Below are positions 52,736-62,497 of a DNA stretch of 64,000 nucleotides, one piece after another. Position 1 is the stretch's first letter; the number at the start of each line of letters is the position of its first letter. A model generated the notes under the pieces. That model did not search any database. It saw nothing but the letters and a program-made list of their open reading frames with translations, and was not told the origin of the DNA. Both the position numbers and the translations under genes were made by a program. The DNA comes from Oleispirillum sp963678075. Its GTDB lineage: Bacteria; Pseudomonadota; Alphaproteobacteria; Rhodospirillales; Rhodospirillaceae. Location: assembly GCA_963678075.2 (NCBI GenBank), contig CAXXPK010000007.1:310001-374000 (forward strand), read 5' to 3'.

Positions 52736-53100
52736 TCCGCCTGATCGTCATCACCGCCTTTTTGTTCAGCATGGTCAGCGCCGGTCTGGTCGCGGTGAAA
52801 GCCCGCGTACAGGACATGGAAAACCGCTTGGCTTCGTTGCAAACCGGCATCAAATCGGATCGCACCGCGATCCGCGTGCTGAAGGCGGAGTGGAGCTACC
52901 TCAACGATCCGGTTCGCCTGCAACGCCTGGCCGACAGCCATCTGCATCTGGTCCCGGCGAAGTCCTCTCAGATCTCTTCGATCTCGGCGCTGCCGTTCGC
53001 CGACGGCACGGTCGGTCCGCGCGTCGCGGGACAACCCGCCCCGGCCACCATCGCCCGCCCAAGCGCGCCCGAAGTCGCCAGCAGGAGGACCGCGCCATGA
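52732..53100 (+). CDS. ftsL: cell division protein FtsL
   Basis: A small bitopic septum protein that with FtsB and FtsQ activates FtsWI. It has 122 residues: a single membrane segment (IRLIVITAFLFSMVSAGLVAV) and a periplasmic coiled coil (ENRLASLQTGIKSDRTAIRVLKAEW) with the conserved DPVRLQRLADSHLHL. Identity is fixed by position between rsmH and ftsI as well as architecture. Overlaps of 4 bases occur at both ends. Confidence 0.88.
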   Translation: MIRLIVITAFLFSMVSAGLVAVKARVQDMENRLASLQTGIKSDRTAIRVLKAEWSYLNDPVRLQRLADSHLHLVPAKSSQISSISALPFADGTVGPRVAGQPAPATIARPSAPEVASRRTAP

Positions 53101-54845
53101 TCTGGAAGAAGGCGCCCCCTGCCATCGTCCCCGGCATCGATCTGCCGCCGACCGGCACCGCCCCGACCCGACCCGGCATGGTCCGCGTCGAAGGCACCGC
53201 CAAGGCCGCCCTAGAGACCGGGCGCAATCGCCTGGCCTTCGCCGGCGGCATCTTCCTGTTGCTGTTCTTCACGGTGGCGGTCCGTCTGGTCGATATCGCC
53301 TTCCACCCCGAGGCCGAACAGGTCGCCCGCGCCGCGCCGCAACCCGAGACCACGGCCAAATCCCTGCGCGCCGACATCACCGACCGCAACGGCATCCTGC
53401 TGGCGACCAATCTACCGACCGTCAACTTGTACGCCGACGGACGCATCGTCCGCGACGCCGATCGTGTCGCCACCGACCTGGCGCGCATTCTGCCCGATCT
53501 CGACCTCGCCAAAACCCGCGAACGTCTAAAAAGCGGACAGGCCTTCGTCTACCTGCACCGCCACCTGACCCCGGCGCAGCAGTTCGCGGTCAACCGCCTG
53601 GGCATCCCGGCACTGGGCTTCGAGGACGAGGAACTGCGCGTCTATCCGCAAGGCCCCCTGTTCGCGCACCTGATCGGCAAGACCGATATCGACAGCCGCG
53701 GCATCAGCGGCGTCGAACGCCGCTTCGACGCTGCCCTGAAGGACGGCAAGCCGCTACGTCTGTCGGTGGACCTGCGGGTGCAGTCTGCGGTCACCGGCAT
53801 CCTGCGTGAAGCGGTTTCCACCTTCAAGGCCGAGGGCGCGGCGGCGATCGTCCAGGACGTCCACACCGGCGAGATCATTTCCCTGGCCTCGCTGCCGGAT
53901 TTCGACCCCAACCGCCCGGAAACCCTGACCGATGACGCGATGTTCAATCGCGCCACCCTGGGGGTCTATGAAATGGGCTCGGTGTTCAAGGTGTTTAACA
54001 CCGCGATCGCCCTGGAAAGCGGCAAGGTGCGAGTCACCGATCGCTACGACACCAACCCGATCAAGATCGCCAACTTCACCATCCACGACCTGCACGCCCT
54101 GAAGAGGCCCGCCTCGGTCCCGGAAATCCTGATCCATTCGTCCAACATCGGGTCGGCGCGGATGGCCCTGGAATTCGGCGGAGATCTTCAACGTTCGTAT
54201 TTGCAGCGCCTGGGTCTGATGCAGAAATCGGCCCTGGAGTTGCCCGAGGTCGGCGCACCGCAAATTCCAGCTTTTCCCTGGGCCTCGATCACCGTCGCGA
54301 CCGTCGCTTTCGGCCACGGCATGTCGGTCTCGCCGTTGCAGGTCGCGACCGGCGCCTCGGCCCTGGTCAACGGTGGCATCCTTCACCCCGCCACCTTGAT
54401 CGCCCGCGCCCCGGACGAAGCGATCCCCGGCACCCGCGCGATCAGCGACCGGACCTCGCAATTGATGCGCTGCCTGATGCGCATGGTGGTCACCGAAGGC
54501 TCGGGCAAAAAGGCCGACGTCGTCGGCTACCGCGTCGCGGGCAAGACCGGCACCGCCGAGAAGGTGGTCAACGGTCGCTATTCCCGCAACGCCGTCCTGT
54601 CCAGCTTCCTGGCCGTATTTCCCGCCGATCAGCCGCGCTACACCGTCCTGGTGACCTTGGATGCCCCCAAGGGCCTGCCCTCGACCTATAACTTCGCCGG
54701 CGCCGGCTGGAACGCCGCGCCGACCGCCGGCAAGATCATCGCCACGATCGGTCCGATGCTTTCCGTCGCGCCCACGATCGACCCCTTCGCCAACAACGAC
54801 CCGAACTACGGCCCCCTGATGGTGGCCGCGATGCGGAGGGATTGA
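53097..54845 (+). CDS. ftsI: peptidoglycan D,D-transpeptidase FtsI (PBP3)
   Basis: The septal class B penicillin-binding protein that crosslinks peptidoglycan with FtsW. It has 582 residues from ATG 53097: a cytoplasmic N terminus, one membrane segment (LAFAGGIFLLLFFTVAVRLV), a pedestal domain (LRADITDRNGILLATNLP) and a transpeptidase domain with Ser295-x-x-Lys298 (YEMGSVFKVF), Ser348-x-Asn350 (IHSSNIGS) and Lys483-Thr-Gly (AGKTGTAEK). It is translationally coupled to ftsL. Confidence 0.96.
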   Translation: MIWKKAPPAIVPGIDLPPTGTAPTRPGMVRVEGTAKAALETGRNRLAFAGGIFLLLFFTVAVRLVDIAFHPEAEQVARAAPQPETTAKSLRADITDRNGILLATNLPTVNLYADGRIVRDADRVATDLARILPDLDLAKTRERLKSGQAFVYLHRHLTPAQQFAVNRLGIPALGFEDEELRVYPQGPLFAHLIGKTDIDSRGISGVERRFDAALKDGKPLRLSVDLRVQSAVTGILREAVSTFKAEGAAAIVQDVHTGEIISLASLPDFDPNRPETLTDDAMFNRATLGVYEMGSVFKVFNTAIALESGKVRVTDRYDTNPIKIANFTIHDLHALKRPASVPEILIHSSNIGSARMALEFGGDLQRSYLQRLGLMQKSALELPEVGAPQIPAFPWASITVATVAFGHGMSVSPLQVATGASALVNGGILHPATLIARAPDEAIPGTRAISDRTSQLMRCLMRMVVTEGSGKKADVVGYRVAGKTGTAEKVVNGRYSRNAVLSSFLAVFPADQPRYTVLVTLDAPKGLPSTYNFAGAGWNAAPTAGKIIATIGPMLSVAPTIDPFANNDPNYGPLMVAAMRRD

Positions 54846-54847
54846 TC

Positions 54848-56320
54848 ATGCGCTTAAGCCAAGCGATCGCCGCCGCCCGTACCACCGACCCCTGCCTGAC
54901 CATCGTGGGCGAAACCGCCGTCGAGATTTCGTCGATCGCGCTCGACTCCCGCAAGGTGACGCCGGGCGCCCTGTTCGCCGCCCTGCCCGGCACCAAGACC
55001 GATGGCCGCGACTTCATCCCGCAAGCAATAGCGGCGGGCGCGGTTGCCGTGCTGATCTCCGCCGAAACTCCGGCGACCACCCTGCCCCAGGGCATCACCG
55101 CGCTTCTTTGCGCCGATCCGCGCCGCGTTCTGGCCCATGTGGCCGCCCGTTTCTTCGCGCCGCAGCTGCGGCGGCTGGCCGCGGTCACCGGCACCAACGG
55201 CAAGACTTCGATCGTCGAATTCACCCGCCAGATTTGGGCGGCGAGCGGCCTGGCCGCCGCCAGCATGGGGACCCTTGGTCTGGTTTCACCACGGGGGCAC
55301 ACCCCCGGCAACCTGACCACGCCGGACACGGTTTCGCTGTACGGAACCCTGGGGAAATTGGCCCAGGACGGGGTTACCCACGTCGCCTTGGAGGCCTCCA
55401 GCCACGGGCTCGACCAACGTCGCCTCGACGGCTTGACCCTGACCGCCGCCGCCTTCACCAACCTGACCCGCGACCACATGGACTATCACGGCACGCCCGA
55501 GGCCTATTTCCAGGCCAAGGCCCGTCTGTTTTCCGCCCTGTTGCCGGAAGGCGCCACCGCCGTCATCAACGCCGACGTGCCAGAAGCCGCCGCCTTACGC
55601 GACATCGCGCGCCGCCACCACCTCGCGGTCGTCGATTACGGCGAAACCGCGCAATCCCTGCACCTGTCCAGCCTGACCGCCACCGCCGTCGGGCAAAGTC
55701 TGAAACTCACGATCAACGGGCGGACGATACGGGTCGATCTGCCCCTGGCCGGGACCTTCCAGGCGATGAACGCCCTGGCCGCGCTGGGTCTGGCGATGGC
55801 GACCGGCATCGACGAAGCCGCCGCCTTGGCCGCGCTGCCCGGCCTGAAGGGTGCGCCGGGCCGCCTGGAATGTCGCGCCCGCCGCGACGACGGCGCCGCC
55901 GTCTATGTTGATTACGCCCACACCCCGGATGCCCTGGAAACCGTCTTGCGCGCCCTGCGCCCGCATGCGACGAACCGCCTGGCCGTGGTCTTCGGCTGCG
56001 GCGGCGACCGCGATCGCGGCAAGCGTCCGGCGATGGGCGACATCGCGGCACGGCTGGCCGACCGCGTCATCGTCACCGACGACAATCCGCGTTCCGAGAA
56101 TCCATCCACGATCCGCTCGGAAATCCTGGCCGGGCGCAAGGACGCCGAGGAGATCGGCGACCGCGCCGCCGCGATCAAAACCGCGATGAGCGCGATGAGC
56201 GCGGGCGACCTGTTGCTGGTGGCGGGCAAGGGGCATGAAACCGGGCAGATCGTCGGTGCGACGATCCTGCCCTTCGACGACCGCGCCGTGGTCGATACGC
56301 TGGCACGGGAGCTTTGGTGA
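54848..56320 (+). CDS. murE: UDP-MurNAc-tripeptide synthetase (meso-DAP adding)
   Basis: A cytosolic Mur ligase adding the third amino acid to UDP-MurNAc-L-Ala-D-Glu. It has 490 residues. The ATP loop is AVTGTNGKTSIVEF and the central motif is TNLTRDHMDYHGTPEAYFQAK. The DNPR motif in VTDDNPRSENPSTI is the signature for meso-diaminopimelate rather than lysine, as expected in a Gram-negative. It starts 2 bases after the ftsI stop. Confidence 0.97.
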   Translation: MRLSQAIAAARTTDPCLTIVGETAVEISSIALDSRKVTPGALFAALPGTKTDGRDFIPQAIAAGAVAVLISAETPATTLPQGITALLCADPRRVLAHVAARFFAPQLRRLAAVTGTNGKTSIVEFTRQIWAASGLAAASMGTLGLVSPRGHTPGNLTTPDTVSLYGTLGKLAQDGVTHVALEASSHGLDQRRLDGLTLTAAAFTNLTRDHMDYHGTPEAYFQAKARLFSALLPEGATAVINADVPEAAALRDIARRHHLAVVDYGETAQSLHLSSLTATAVGQSLKLTINGRTIRVDLPLAGTFQAMNALAALGLAMATGIDEAAALAALPGLKGAPGRLECRARRDDGAAVYVDYAHTPDALETVLRALRPHATNRLAVVFGCGGDRDRGKRPAMGDIAARLADRVIVTDDNPRSENPSTIRSEILAGRKDAEEIGDRAAAIKTAMSAMSAGDLLLVAGKGHETGQIVGATILPFDDRAVVDTLARELW

Positions 56321-56321
56321 C

Positions 56322-57743
56322 ATGACGAAATCCTTGTGGACCTCCACCGAACTGGAAAAAAACCTGAAGGCAAAGGCCTCCGCCCGTTTTACCGTGACCG
56401 GCGTCTGCATCGACAGCCGCGCCATCGCGCCGGGCGATCTGTTCGTGGCGTTGGCCGGACCGACCCATGACGGCCATGCCTTCGTCGCCGACGCCTTCGC
56501 CAAGGGCGCGGCGGCGGCGATCGTACAGGCGATCGTACATACGCAAGACGACTTCCCCGGCCCGACGATCCGCGTCGCCGACACCCTGAAGGCATTGACC
56601 GCGATCGGCGCGGCGGGGCGGATGCGGGCCAAGAACGCCCGCGTCATCGGCGTTACCGGCAGCGTCGGCAAGACCGGCACCAAGGAGATGCTGGGCGCGA
56701 TCCTGGCCGCGCAGGCCCCGACTCACGTCAGCCAAGGCAGTCACAACAACCACTGGGGGGTGCCGCTGACCCTGGCCCGGATGCCCAAGGATACCGTCTT
56801 CGCGGTACAGGAAATGGGCATGAACCATGCCGGCGAACTGGCGGAGCTGACCCAAATCGCACGACCCGACGTCGCCGTCATCACCACCGTCGGCCCAGCG
56901 CATCTGGAATACTTCGGCGACATCTCGGCCATCGTCGCGGCGAAGTGCGAAATCTTCGAAGGCCTGAAAAAGGGCGGAACCGCCGTGCTGCTGGCCGATC
57001 ATCCCTTCTATGGTACCATGGAAACTGCGGCGACCCGCGCCGGAGCGGACAACGTCATCACCTTCGGCGCGGCGGAAGGTTCCGACCTGCGCCTGATCTC
57101 CGCCCGCGTCATCGCCATGCGCACCGAGGTCGAGGCCCAGATCGGCGGCAGCGAGGTGACCTATTCCCTGCCCTTCGTCGGCAAGCACTGGGCCATGAAC
57201 AGCCTGGCCGCGCTGGGCGCCGCCCTGGCCGCCGGGGCCAACCTGTTGCAAGCGATCGGAACCCTGGAAGGCATCGTGGTCCCCGAGGGCCGGGGCGCCC
57301 TGGCCGAAATCCCGATTCAGGACGGCGCCTTCATCCTGATCGACGAAAGCTACAACGCCAATCCGCAGTCGATGACCGCTGCGATTGAGGCCCTAGCCGC
57401 GGTCGCCAACGTACGTCAGGTCTATGGCACCGGTCGCGCCCTCGCCGTCCTGGGCGACATGCGCGAACTGGGTCCAACCGCTCAGGCGCTGCACGCCGCC
57501 ATCGCCGACACGCTGAAAAGCAAGGAAATCGACCGTTTGTTCGCCTGCGGCCCGCTGATGGCTTGCGCCTATCGGGCCGCGCCGAAAGCGATGCAGGCCA
57601 CCCACGCCGAGACCTCCGACGCGCTGATCGCCGCGTTGATCGCGGAAATCCAACCCGGCGACATCGTCATGATCAAGGGTTCCCACGGCATGCGCATGGA
57701 TCGCATCGTCGCGGCGCTGAAATCGTCCACAACCAAGGCTTGA
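56322..57743 (+). CDS. murF: UDP-MurNAc-tripeptide--D-Ala-D-Ala ligase
   Basis: The last cytosolic Mur ligase, joining D-Ala-D-Ala to the tripeptide. It has 473 residues. The ATP loop is GVTGSVGKTGTKEML, followed by HNNHWGVPLTLARMP, MGMNHAGELAELTQIARPDVAVITTVGPAHLEYFG in pieces, and DESYNANPQSM in the C-terminal domain. ATG 56322 is 1 base after the murE stop. Confidence 0.97.
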   Translation: MTKSLWTSTELEKNLKAKASARFTVTGVCIDSRAIAPGDLFVALAGPTHDGHAFVADAFAKGAAAAIVQAIVHTQDDFPGPTIRVADTLKALTAIGAAGRMRAKNARVIGVTGSVGKTGTKEMLGAILAAQAPTHVSQGSHNNHWGVPLTLARMPKDTVFAVQEMGMNHAGELAELTQIARPDVAVITTVGPAHLEYFGDISAIVAAKCEIFEGLKKGGTAVLLADHPFYGTMETAATRAGADNVITFGAAEGSDLRLISARVIAMRTEVEAQIGGSEVTYSLPFVGKHWAMNSLAALGAALAAGANLLQAIGTLEGIVVPEGRGALAEIPIQDGAFILIDESYNANPQSMTAAIEALAAVANVRQVYGTGRALAVLGDMRELGPTAQALHAAIADTLKSKEIDRLFACGPLMACAYRAAPKAMQATHAETSDALIAALIAEIQPGDIVMIKGSHGMRMDRIVAALKSSTTKA

Positions 57744-57759
57744 GTGAAAGCGGAATGCC

Positions 57760-58845
57760 ATGCTCTACCACCTTCTCTATCCCCTGGCCGACCAGTATCA
57801 GGTGTTCAACCTGTTCCGCTATGTCACCTTCCGCACGGCGGGGGCGGTGCTGACCGCACTGCTGTTCGCCTTTGTTTTCGGGCCGACCATCATCCGCACC
57901 CTGCGGCGCAAGCAAGGTCGCGGCCAGCCGATCCGCGACGACGGCCCGGAAACCCATCTCTTGACCAAGCAGGGAACGCCGACCATGGGCGGCCTGATGA
58001 TCTTGATGGGCGTGGGCCTGTCCACCCTTCTGTGGGCGAAACTGGATAACGGCTACGTCTGGGCGGTGCTGCTGGTCACCCTGGGTTTCGGCGCGACCGG
58101 CTTCCGCGACGACTACATGAAAGTCACCAAACGCAGCAGCGCCGGCTGGTCCGGCCGCCAAAAGTTGGCCGCCGAGTTCGGCGTCACCCTGGTCGCCACC
58201 GTCTGGATCGTGCTGTTGGGAGCCGACGACCGCACGGCCCTGGCGGTGCCGTTTCTGAAGGACGTGATGATCGACCTCGGCCTGTTCTACGTGCCGTTCG
58301 CGATGCTGGTCATCGTCGGCTCCAGCAACTCGGTCAATCTGACCGACGGTCTGGACGGGCTGGCGATCGTGCCGGTGATGATCGCCGCTGCGGTGTTCAT
58401 GATCATCGCCTATTTGAGCGGTCACGCCGTCTTCGCCAATTACCTGCAAATCCACCACACCCCCGGCTCGGGCGAGTTGGCGGTGTTCTGCGGCGCGATC
58501 GTCGGCGCCGCGCTGGGATTCCTGTGGTTCAACGCGCCGCCGGCGCAGGTCTTCATGGGCGACACCGGATCCCTGGCCCTGGGCGGCGCGCTCGGCGCGA
58601 TTTCGGTGGTGACCAAGCATGAACTGGTTCTGGCCATCGTCGGCGGCCTGTTCGTGCTGGAAACCGTATCGGTGATCGTGCAGGTCGCCAGCTTCAAACT
58701 GACCGGCAAGCGGGTCTTCCGCATGGCGCCCTTGCACCACCACTTCGAAAAGAAAGGCTGGGCCGAACCCACCGTGGTGATCCGTTTCTGGATCATCGCG
58801 ATGATCCTGGGGATTGTCGGCCTGACCACGCTGAAACTGCGATAG
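57760..58845 (+). CDS. mraY: phospho-N-acetylmuramoyl-pentapeptide-transferase
   Basis: The integral membrane enzyme that links UDP-MurNAc-pentapeptide to undecaprenyl phosphate, giving lipid I. It has 361 residues and about ten membrane helices. Conserved cytoplasmic motifs are TPTMGGLMIL, FRDDYMKVTKRSSAG, SSNSVNLTDGLDGLA (catalytic Asp) and PLHHHFEKKGW. It starts 16 bases after murF. Confidence 0.98.
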   Translation: MLYHLLYPLADQYQVFNLFRYVTFRTAGAVLTALLFAFVFGPTIIRTLRRKQGRGQPIRDDGPETHLLTKQGTPTMGGLMILMGVGLSTLLWAKLDNGYVWAVLLVTLGFGATGFRDDYMKVTKRSSAGWSGRQKLAAEFGVTLVATVWIVLLGADDRTALAVPFLKDVMIDLGLFYVPFAMLVIVGSSNSVNLTDGLDGLAIVPVMIAAAVFMIIAYLSGHAVFANYLQIHHTPGSGELAVFCGAIVGAALGFLWFNAPPAQVFMGDTGSLALGGALGAISVVTKHELVLAIVGGLFVLETVSVIVQVASFKLTGKRVFRMAPLHHHFEKKGWAEPTVVIRFWIIAMILGIVGLTTLKLR

Positions 58846-58863
58846 ACACGGGAGAAGACGGGA

Positions 58864-60264
58864 ATGATCCCGCTCGCGGCGCTCAAGGACGGAAACTTCA
58901 TCGTCGTCGGTCTCGGCAAGTCCGGGAAGGCCGCGTTGCGCGCGCTGTCCGCCGCCGGAGCCACGGTTTCCGCCTGGGATGACAAGCCCGAGACTCGCGC
59001 CGCGGTCGGCACGGCGGCGCTTTCCGCCATCGACGCCATCGACTGGAAGACCATCGACGCGGTGATCTGGAGCCCCGGCATCCCGCATACCCTGCCCACG
59101 CCCCACCCGGTCGCGGTGGCGGCGCGCGCCGCCGGAGTCCCGCTGATCTGCGATGTCGATCTGCTGGCCCGCGCCAAACCCGGCTGCGCCTTCATCGGCA
59201 TCACCGGCACCAACGGCAAGTCCACCACCACCAGCCTGATCGCCCACATCATCGAACGGAGCGGTCGCCCCTGCGCTGCGGGCGGCAACCTGGGCACCCC
59301 GGCCCTGGAACTGACCGACCTGCCCGACGACGGCGTCTATGTTCTGGAACTGTCGTCCTATCAATTGGAACTGGTGCCGTCACTAAGGCCCAACGTCGCG
59401 GTTCATCTGAACGTCAGCTCCGACCACATCGATCGTCACGGCGATCTGGCCGGATACGTCACGGCAAAAATCCACCTGTTCGATCATCCGGCGCCGAACG
59501 CCACCGCCATCGTCGTCACCGACGACGTCGCCTCTCGCGGCATCGCCGAGATCATCGAACCCCGCGCCGACTGGCATCTGGTTCCGGTCACCGCCGAACG
59601 GGTGACGACCGGCGGAATCTATGCCCAGGAAGGTCACCTGATCGACGCCAGCGCGGACGTGGCGGAGCATATTCTCGACCTGTCCGAGGTTCCGGTCCTG
59701 ACCGGTCGCCACAATCACCAGAACGCCGCTACCGCCTATGCCGCAGTGCGCGCCGTCGGCGTATCGGTCGCCGACGCGGTGGCGGGATTGCGCACCTTCC
59801 CCGGCCTCGCCCACCGCCAGGAGCGGGTTGGCGAGTTCCGCGACGTGCTTTACGTCAACGACAGCAAGGCGACCAACGCCGACGCCGTGGAAAAGGCGCT
59901 GGTCGCCTATGACTCCCTGTTTTGGATCATCGGCGGACTGCCCAAGGCGGGCGGCATCGAACCGCTGAAACGGCACTTCCCGCGCATCGTCAAGGCCTAC
60001 TTGATCGGCCAGGCGGCGAACGCCTTCGCCGAAACCATCGGCGACGCGATCCCGTTCGAACGCTGCGGCACCCTCGACGTCGCCACGACCACGGCCGCCG
60101 CCGACGCCGAGGCCTTCGCCGCCACCCACCCCGGCATCCGCCCGGTGGTCATGCTGTCCCCGGCCGGCGCCAGTTGGGACCAATTCAGCAGCTTCGAAGC
60201 CCGCGGCGACGCCTTCCGCGACATCGTCCGCCACCGCATCGCCGACGAGGGAGGCGCATCATGA
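58864..60264 (+). CDS. murD: UDP-MurNAc-L-alanine--D-glutamate ligase
   Basis: The cytosolic ligase adding D-Glu. It has 466 residues. The N-terminal Rossmann segment is FIVVGLGKSGKAALRALSAAG, the ATP loop is IGITGTNGKSTTTSL, and further motifs are ELSSYQLELVPSLRPNVAV and LAHRQERVGEFRDVLYVNDSKATN. The stop overlaps the ftsW ATG (ATGA). Confidence 0.97.
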   Translation: MIPLAALKDGNFIVVGLGKSGKAALRALSAAGATVSAWDDKPETRAAVGTAALSAIDAIDWKTIDAVIWSPGIPHTLPTPHPVAVAARAAGVPLICDVDLLARAKPGCAFIGITGTNGKSTTTSLIAHIIERSGRPCAAGGNLGTPALELTDLPDDGVYVLELSSYQLELVPSLRPNVAVHLNVSSDHIDRHGDLAGYVTAKIHLFDHPAPNATAIVVTDDVASRGIAEIIEPRADWHLVPVTAERVTTGGIYAQEGHLIDASADVAEHILDLSEVPVLTGRHNHQNAATAYAAVRAVGVSVADAVAGLRTFPGLAHRQERVGEFRDVLYVNDSKATNADAVEKALVAYDSLFWIIGGLPKAGGIEPLKRHFPRIVKAYLIGQAANAFAETIGDAIPFERCGTLDVATTTAAADAEAFAATHPGIRPVVMLSPAGASWDQFSSFEARGDAFRDIVRHRIADEGGAS

Positions 60265-61376
60265 GCCGGGGCTTCACGCGCGCGGATACCAGCGTTCTGG
60301 GACGTTGGTGGTGGACGGTGGACCGCTGGACACTCTCCGCGTTGGCCATTCTGATGACCGTCGGCATGATGCTGATCGTCGCCGCCGCGCCGATGAAAAA
60401 GGGCGCCGAGGCCTTCCACTTCGTTTGGCGGCAAGGAATGTTTGTGCCGGTCGCCCTGGTGCTGATTTTTACCCTATCGCTGCAATCTCCAAGGACCATC
60501 CGCCGCGCCGCCGTCGTCGGCTTCGCCGCGACCATCGCCTTGATGGCGGTGACCCTGATCGCCGGAGCCGAGGTCAAGGGCGCCACCCGCTGGATCAAGT
60601 TCGCCGGATTCTCCCTGCAAGCCTCCGAATTGATGAAGCCCTGCTTCATCGTGGTCACCGCGTGGATGCTCTCCTCCCACCGCGAGGACCCCACCTTCCC
60701 CGGCATGCACATCGCGATCGGCCTGTTGGGCTTGACCCTGGGACTTTTGTTTCTGCAACCGGACTTTGGAATGAGCGTGGTGGTCGCCGCCACCTGGTGC
60801 GGTCAGTTGTTCCTGGCCGGTCTGCCGATGCTGTGGATCGCCGGACTGGCGATCCTGGGGGTCGGCGGCGCGGTGGGGGCATACGCGACGCTCAGCCACG
60901 TGCAAAGCCGGGTCGATCGTTTTCTCGACCCCTCGACCGGTGACACCTATCAGATCACCAAGGCATTGCAAGCCTTCCAGAACGGCAATCTGTTCGGGCG
61001 CGGACCCGGCGAGGGCCGCGTCAAGGAGGTCCTGCCCGACGCCCACACCGATTTCATCTTCGCCGTGGCGGGAGAGGAATTCGGCATGATCCTTTGCCTG
61101 ATCCTAATCGCGATCTTCGCCTTCATCGTGCTGCGCGGCTTCGTGCTGGCGATGAAGGACGAAAGCCTGTTCGTGCTGCTGGCGGTGTCCGGCCTGCTGG
61201 CCGAATTCGGCATGCAGGCATTCATCAACATGGCCTCCAGCCTGCACCTGATCCCCACCAAGGGAATGACCCTGCCCTTCATTTCCTACGGGGGGTCGTC
61301 GCTTCTGGGGCTGGCGATGAGCATGGGCGCGGTGCTGGCGCTGACCCGCAAGCATCCCGACCGGGGGGACGTGTGA
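60261..61376 (+). CDS. ftsW: SEDS glycosyltransferase FtsW
   Basis: A polytopic membrane protein that polymerises lipid II at the septum together with FtsI. It has 371 residues and about ten helices. SEDS motifs include GATRWIKFAGFSLQASELMK, FLQPDFGMSVVV with the essential Asp, TGDTYQITKALQAFQNGNLFGRG in part, AHTDFIFAVAGEEFG and the C-terminal PFISYGGSSLLG. The stop overlaps the murG ATG by one base. Confidence 0.97.
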   Translation: MSRGFTRADTSVLGRWWWTVDRWTLSALAILMTVGMMLIVAAAPMKKGAEAFHFVWRQGMFVPVALVLIFTLSLQSPRTIRRAAVVGFAATIALMAVTLIAGAEVKGATRWIKFAGFSLQASELMKPCFIVVTAWMLSSHREDPTFPGMHIAIGLLGLTLGLLFLQPDFGMSVVVAATWCGQLFLAGLPMLWIAGLAILGVGGAVGAYATLSHVQSRVDRFLDPSTGDTYQITKALQAFQNGNLFGRGPGEGRVKEVLPDAHTDFIFAVAGEEFGMILCLILIAIFAFIVLRGFVLAMKDESLFVLLAVSGLLAEFGMQAFINMASSLHLIPTKGMTLPFISYGGSSLLGLAMSMGAVLALTRKHPDRGDV

Positions 61377-62497
61377 TGACAATGCGCAACCCGAAATTGG
61401 TGGTCCTGGCGGCGGGCGGCACCGGCGGCCATGTCTTCCCGGCGGAGGCCCTGGCCGAAGCGCTGCTGGACAAGGGACTCGATCTCGCGCTGCTGACCGA
61501 CCGTCGCGGACAGGCCTTCGGCAGCGCCCTCGGGCGGGTCGCGGTGCATCCGCTGCGTGCCGGAGGCATCGCCGGACGCGGTCCGCGCGCCCGCGCCAAG
61601 GCGATCTTCGACCTCGGCTGCGGCGTGCTTCAGGCGCGCCGCCTGCTGGCCGACCTTAATCCCGCCGTGGTGATCGGTTTCGGCGGCTATGCGTCGATCC
61701 CCGGCACCGTCGCCGCCATCTGGCGCGGCGTCCCCACCGTGATCCACGAACAGAACGCCGTACTGGGCCGCGCCAACCGTCTGCTGGCGCCGCGCGTCAC
61801 CCGCATCGCCACCTCGTTCGCCGAAGTCGCCACCCTGCCCAAGGGCGCTCGCGTCGAGGCCGTCGGCATGCCGGTCCGTCCGGCGATCGCCGCTCTGGCG
61901 GGCTCTCCCCTGCCGACCCTTTCCATCGACGGCCCGATCGAACTGCTGGTGATCGGCGGCTCGCAGGGCGCGACGGTTCTAAGCCAGATCATCCCCGTCG
62001 CCTTGAAGGCCCTGCCCGACGGCATCAAGTCCCGCCTGCGGGTCAGCCAACAGTGCCGCCCGGCCGATATCGAACAGGCCCGCGCCGTCTATGACGGCAG
62101 CGGCATCGCGGTGGATCTGAAAAGCTTTTTCGACGATGTGCCGGAACGGTTGGGCCGCGCCCATCTGGTGATCGCCCGCTCCGGCGCCTCGACCGTCGCC
62201 GAGTTGACCGCCGCCGGGCGCGCCGCGATCCTGATCCCCTATCCGCACGCCATCGACAACCACCAGACCGCCAACGCCCACGCCGTTACCGAAAGCGGCG
62301 GCGCCTGGCTGATGCCGCAAGACGTTTTTACCTCGGAAGCCCTGGCCGCGCGCCTGGAAAGCCTGTTCTCGCAGCCCCACGCCCTCGAACACGCCGCCGC
62401 CTGCGCGCGCGCCGCCGGACGCCCCGACGCGGCGGCGCGATTGGCCGATCTGGTCATCGCCCTGTTGCCTAACGCCCCGCAGGAGTCCCCGTCATGA
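61376..62497 (+). CDS. murG: UDP-GlcNAc:lipid I N-acetylglucosaminyltransferase
   Basis: A peripheral membrane GT-B glycosyltransferase making lipid II. It has 373 residues from ATG 61376. The N-terminal Gly-rich loop is AAGGTGGHVFPAEAL, FGGYASIPG follows, the second Gly-rich loop is VIGGSQGATVLS, and the donor-binding segment is RSGASTVAELTAAGRAAI. The stop overlaps the murC ATG by 4 bases. Confidence 0.97.
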   Translation: MTMRNPKLVVLAAGGTGGHVFPAEALAEALLDKGLDLALLTDRRGQAFGSALGRVAVHPLRAGGIAGRGPRARAKAIFDLGCGVLQARRLLADLNPAVVIGFGGYASIPGTVAAIWRGVPTVIHEQNAVLGRANRLLAPRVTRIATSFAEVATLPKGARVEAVGMPVRPAIAALAGSPLPTLSIDGPIELLVIGGSQGATVLSQIIPVALKALPDGIKSRLRVSQQCRPADIEQARAVYDGSGIAVDLKSFFDDVPERLGRAHLVIARSGASTVAELTAAGRAAILIPYPHAIDNHQTANAHAVTESGGAWLMPQDVFTSEALAARLESLFSQPHALEHAAACARAAGRPDAAARLADLVIALLPNAPQESPS